The notes under the pieces are model-generated. The model saw only the letters and a program-made list of their open reading frames with translations, was not told where the DNA came from and did not search any database. Both the position numbers and the translations under genes were made by a program. A stretch of DNA of 64,000 nucleotides, taken from NCBI GenBank assembly GCA_051654865.1, contig JBOFYV010000042.1, positions 1 through 64,000 on the forward strand, read 5' to 3'. The first letter of the stretch is position 1. Every line of letters begins with the position of its first letter. The stretch is from JBOFOR01 sp051654865 (GTDB lineage: Bacteria; Bacillota; Clostridia; Peptostreptococcales; Peptostreptococcaceae). Below, piece after piece: positions 61,463 to 64,000 of this stretch.

Positions 61463-62101
61463 ATGGAATACATAGCTAAAATAAGAGAGTTAGTAATGGA
61501 TGGGGAAGAAGATGAATTAATAGAAGTTATAGACGAAGCGATTGAAAATAATGTAGAAGTAGGAGTAATAGTAAAAGAGGGACTAATAGAAGCAATGAAC
61601 ATAATAGGACCAATGATGGCTTCAGGTGAGCTATTTGTACCAGAAGTATTAATGAGTGCAGAAACTATGCAATTAGGATTAAGCCATTTAAAACCATTAT
61701 TAAAAGATGGAGATATTCAATCTTTAGGAACAATAGTTATAGCAACGGTAGAAGGTGATTTACATGATATAGGTAAAAACCTAGTTGCAATGATGTTGGA
61801 AAGTTCAGGATTTAAAGTAATAGATTTAGGTATAGATCAATCACCTCAAAATATAATAGATGCTGCTGTAGAAAATAATGCAAATATAGTTGCTCTTTCT
61901 GCTTTACTTACAACTACAATGCCAGCAATGAGAGACACTGTAAACTTAATAAAGAAAAAAGGATTAAATGTTCAAGTTGCAGTTGGTGGAGCACCTGTAA
62001 GTCAAGAGTTTGCTGATGAAATAGGGGCAGATGGATATTCGGAAGATGGAGCTTCTGCAGTTATACTTTGTAAAGAATTATTAGAAAAAGTTACAGCTTA
62101 A
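61463..62101 (+). CDS. Corrinoid (B12-binding) methyl carrier protein 2
   Basis: 212 residues. Same architecture as the one at 59842: helical cap with VPEVLMSAETMQLGLSHL, then GDLHDIGKN (H101), DLGIDQSPQNIIDAAV, LSALLTTTMPAMRDTV, VGGAPVSQEF. The two are clearly paralogues but differ by a good third. It immediately precedes the MttB-type gene, separated by a hairpin, so this copy is probably the direct partner of that enzyme. Start ATG 61463. Confidence 0.92.
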   Translation: MEYIAKIRELVMDGEEDELIEVIDEAIENNVEVGVIVKEGLIEAMNIIGPMMASGELFVPEVLMSAETMQLGLSHLKPLLKDGDIQSLGTIVIATVEGDLHDIGKNLVAMMLESSGFKVIDLGIDQSPQNIIDAAVENNANIVALSALLTTTMPAMRDTVNLIKKKGLNVQVAVGGAPVSQEFADEIGADGYSEDGASAVILCKELLEKVTA

Positions 62102-62109
62102 TAAAAACT

Positions 62110-62143
62110 GTTTACGTAAAGCGTTTATATGCTTTACGTAAAC
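62110..62143 (+). repeat. Intercistronic hairpin
   Basis: GTTTACGTAAAGC (62110-62122) and GCTTTACGTAAAC (62131-62143) are perfect complements around an 8-base loop. The bases after it (TTATATC) are not a T run, so mRNA stability or processing is more likely than termination. Confidence 0.8.
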
Positions 62144-62171
62144 TTATATCTATCCAAGGGGGGAGTTATAA

Positions 62172-63617
62172 ATGATAAAAGATAACTTAAAACAAATACA
62201 TGATGCATCTATGTATATATTAGAAAATATAGGTATGGAATTTCAAGACCAAGAAATATTAGAAATATTAAGCAAAAAAGGAATAAAAGTAGAGAATGGG
62301 AGAGCATTCTTTACAGAACAACAGATAATAGATAATGTAAAATATGCACCAGAAGAGTTTGTTATTTATTCTAGAAATGAAAAATATAACATGAGAATAA
62401 ATACTGAATCAATCCATTATACTCCAGGATACGGATGTGCAAAAATAAGAGAAGCAAATGGAGAAATAAGAGATGGAAAGTTAAAAGATTTAATAAAATT
62501 TACAGAGTTAGTTCATTCTAGTGATGTGTTTGATATAAATGGTGGTATAGTAATACAACCCAATGATATAGAGGCTGATTTAAGTCACTTAATAATGCTA
62601 TATACAACATTAGTTAAATCTGATAAATGCATAATGACAGTACCTGGAACACATAAGCACTTTAAAGAAAGTATAGATTTAGTTTCTATAGCTGTTGGAG
62701 GATATGATAAGTTAAAAGAAAAACCTCAAATGATCACATTAGTATCTACATTAAGTCCATTGAAAGTAGATATTAATGCATTAGAAACTATAAAATTATC
62801 TTGTGAATTTAAACAACCTATGGTAATATGTCCAGGACCAATGGCTGGTGCTACAGGACCTATTAGTTTAGCAGGTAATATAGCTATGGGGAATGCTGAA
62901 GCAATAGCCACTATAGCATTAACTCAGATATTAAGACCTGGTACTCCTGTAATATATGGACTTGCATGTACTACTACGGATATGAAAACTGGTAATGTGT
63001 CATTAGGATCTCCTGGATTCCCAGTACAAGCGGCATATGGAGCTAGGCTTGCGAAAATGTATAACTTACCAAATAGAACAGCGGGTACTCAATGCGATGC
63101 AAATGGTATTACAATGCAAGCAGGATACGAATCAATGCTTACAATGAATACAGCTCACCAAGAAAAGTCAAATTTTATAATGCATAGTGCAGGTATACTT
63201 GACTCATACTCAAGTATGTCATTTGAAAAATTTGTTGCAGATTTAGAAATAATAAGTATGCTTAAATACTATCACAAAGATTTAGAAATAAATGATAAAA
63301 CATTAGCTTTAGATATTATAAAAGAAGTTGCAGATGGTGGAACATTCTTAACTCATAAGCATACTGCAAAGAGATGTAGAAAAGATCCTTGGATGCCTAC
63401 AATAAGCTTAAGAGGAAAGCTAAAGTTAAGTGATACTCCAGATAACTTAATGCTAGCATCAATAAATGAAGCTATGGATAAATTATTGAATAATTACAAA
63501 AAACCAGAAATGGATGAAACAATAGAAAGTAAGCTAAGAGAATATATAAAAACTGCAGGAGTAGAAAATTCTGTTATAGAATTAATAGATGGAGTTAAAG
63601 AATTAGCAAACGTATAA
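62172..63617 (+). CDS. MttB-family (non-pyrrolysine) trimethylamine-type methyltransferase
   Basis: 481 residues without an in-frame TAG, so it lacks the pyrrolysine of true trimethylamine MttB and belongs to the MtgB/MtpB/MtcB group, which demethylate quaternary amines such as glycine betaine, proline betaine or carnitine. Family blocks: IHDASMYILENIGMEF, YTPGYGCAKIREANGE, CPGPMAGATGPISLAGNIAMGNAEAIA, GTPVIYGLACTTTDMKTGNVSLGSPGF, SNFIMHSAGILDSYSSMSFEKFVADLEI. Passes the methyl to the corrinoid protein. The substrate cannot be told. Last of the enzyme set. Confidence 0.92.
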   Translation: MIKDNLKQIHDASMYILENIGMEFQDQEILEILSKKGIKVENGRAFFTEQQIIDNVKYAPEEFVIYSRNEKYNMRINTESIHYTPGYGCAKIREANGEIRDGKLKDLIKFTELVHSSDVFDINGGIVIQPNDIEADLSHLIMLYTTLVKSDKCIMTVPGTHKHFKESIDLVSIAVGGYDKLKEKPQMITLVSTLSPLKVDINALETIKLSCEFKQPMVICPGPMAGATGPISLAGNIAMGNAEAIATIALTQILRPGTPVIYGLACTTTDMKTGNVSLGSPGFPVQAAYGARLAKMYNLPNRTAGTQCDANGITMQAGYESMLTMNTAHQEKSNFIMHSAGILDSYSSMSFEKFVADLEIISMLKYYHKDLEINDKTLALDIIKEVADGGTFLTHKHTAKRCRKDPWMPTISLRGKLKLSDTPDNLMLASINEAMDKLLNNYKKPEMDETIESKLREYIKTAGVENSVIELIDGVKELANV

Positions 63618-63665
63618 TATAAAATTGAATATTAAAATGTTAATAAATAATAAATGAAAACAATA

Positions 63666-63712
63666 AAGTATATCTAGTTTGGTTATTTGCAAATTTGATA
63701 TACTTTTTTGTT
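63666..63712 (+). terminator. Terminator after the mttB-type gene
   Basis: AAGTATATC (63666-63674) / GATATACTT (63697-63705) with a T run; loop partly self-complementary. Confidence 0.8.
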
Positions 63713-63733
63713 TAGCTATTAGTGGGAGGTATG

Positions 63734-64000
63734 ATGGAATCTCCGTTAAATAAGTTAGCACATTTAGAAGAAAACTATGTTGAGGAACTTTTAGGAAGTT
63801 TTTCTAGAACTACAGGGCTATATGTTGAAGGTGTAGATGTTAAGGGAAAAACTTTTATTAAACCATTAAATTTAAAAAGAAATGATCTATGTACATACAT
63901 TAGAAATGAATGCAAAAAAAATAAAGAATGTGAGAAAACATATGAAAGAGCATGTAAAGAAGCTTTCATATGGAAAGAACCGTATTTTTTCAGATGCCAT
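63734..64000 (+). CDS. PocR-domain regulator, partial at window end
   Basis: First 89 codons of a gene that runs off the window. GGGAGG precedes the ATG pair at 63731/63734; the second has the better spacing. The product (ENYVEELLGSFSRTTGLYVEGV, DLCTYIRNE, KECEKTYERACKEAFIWKEPYFFRCH) is closely similar to the PocR domain of the protein at 58560, with the same cysteine spacing except where C-x2-C is A-F. It begins a second regulator on the far side of the methyltransferase genes, or the next similar unit. Confidence 0.85.
   Translation, partial: MESPLNKLAHLEENYVEELLGSFSRTTGLYVEGVDVKGKTFIKPLNLKRNDLCTYIRNECKKNKECEKTYERACKEAFIWKEPYFFRCH

Noticed and set aside
62172..63617. Possible pyrrolysine (in-frame TAG) in the MttB-type protein
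   Set aside because: The frame runs through to a TAA with no amber codon.

Overview
The window is AT-rich DNA (roughly 30% G+C by eye) from a Gram-positive, endospore-forming anaerobe. Evidence for this is: strong GGAGG-type ribosome sites; the spore genes spmA, spmB and a spoVAF-like gene; PTS transporters; a tungsten aldehyde oxidoreductase; corrinoid methyltransferases; and the lysine, FMN and Moco/Tuco-type riboswitches. It fits the Clostridia, most likely Peptostreptococcaceae (Paeniclostridium/Paraclostridium/Romboutsia type), but no rRNA or typing gene is present to settle this. It reads as ordinary chromosome: no insertion sequence, prophage or CRISPR array was seen.

Layout. 1-9.5 kb: the end of a YtvI-type permease, a GlcNAc PTS (free IIA plus NagE behind two palindromic operators), a secreted SH3-3D protein, a lipoprotein, a HAD phosphatase, and a lactose/cellobiose-family PTS (IIB, RpiR regulator, IIC and a RarA-C-like protein, with no IIA). 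9.6-14.1 kb: an ABC-F ribosome-protection-type protein behind a leader peptide and two tandem terminators, then a large signal-peptide membrane protein. 14.3-20.7 kb: a complete L-fucose breakdown set (fucO, AraC regulator, fucI, fuculokinase, fucA) without a transporter. 20.8-25 kb: a lysine riboswitch followed by amidohydrolase, YfcC-type transporter and M20 peptidase genes. 25-43.6 kb: mixed genes, including a degenerate exonuclease-BRCT protein, spmA-spmB-ldcA, an M20/DppA peptidase pair, an atypical HPr behind a cre-like site, a catalase-like protein, a nitrilase-family amidase, TauE, MATE, a GGR-type flavoprotein, tRNA-Ser(UGA)-tRNA-Phe(GAA), and a MarR/FUSC pair.

43.6-47.5 kb is the riboflavin operon ribD-ribE-ribBA-ribH under an FMN riboswitch. 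47.6-53 kb holds a copper P-type ATPase behind a CsoR-like operator, thioredoxin, an 11-residue-repeat protein and a spoVAF-like gene. 53.1-53.7 kb contains decayed remains of an AmmeMemoRadiSam (AMMECR1/MEMO1/radical SAM) locus, flanked by two paralogous small proteins. 54.1-58.4 kb is a tungsten block: a Moco/Tuco-type riboswitch with terminator, aldehyde:ferredoxin oxidoreductase, MoaD- and MoeB-like proteins, and a TupA tungstate-binding lipoprotein without TupB or TupC. 58.5 kb to the end is a corrinoid methyl-transfer cluster (two B12-binding proteins, a pterin-domain methyltransferase and a non-pyrrolysine MttB homologue) with a PocR-domain regulator gene on each side, the second cut by the window end.

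The genes suggest a gut- or soil-type scavenger that uses mucin sugars (GlcNAc, fucose), peptides or acyl-amino acids, and methylated amines. The most interesting points are the lysine-riboswitch-controlled hydrolase/transporter operon, the ABC-F attenuator, the twin-PocR methyltransferase cluster, the orphan TupA beside the tungsten enzyme, and the AmmeMemoRadiSam relic.
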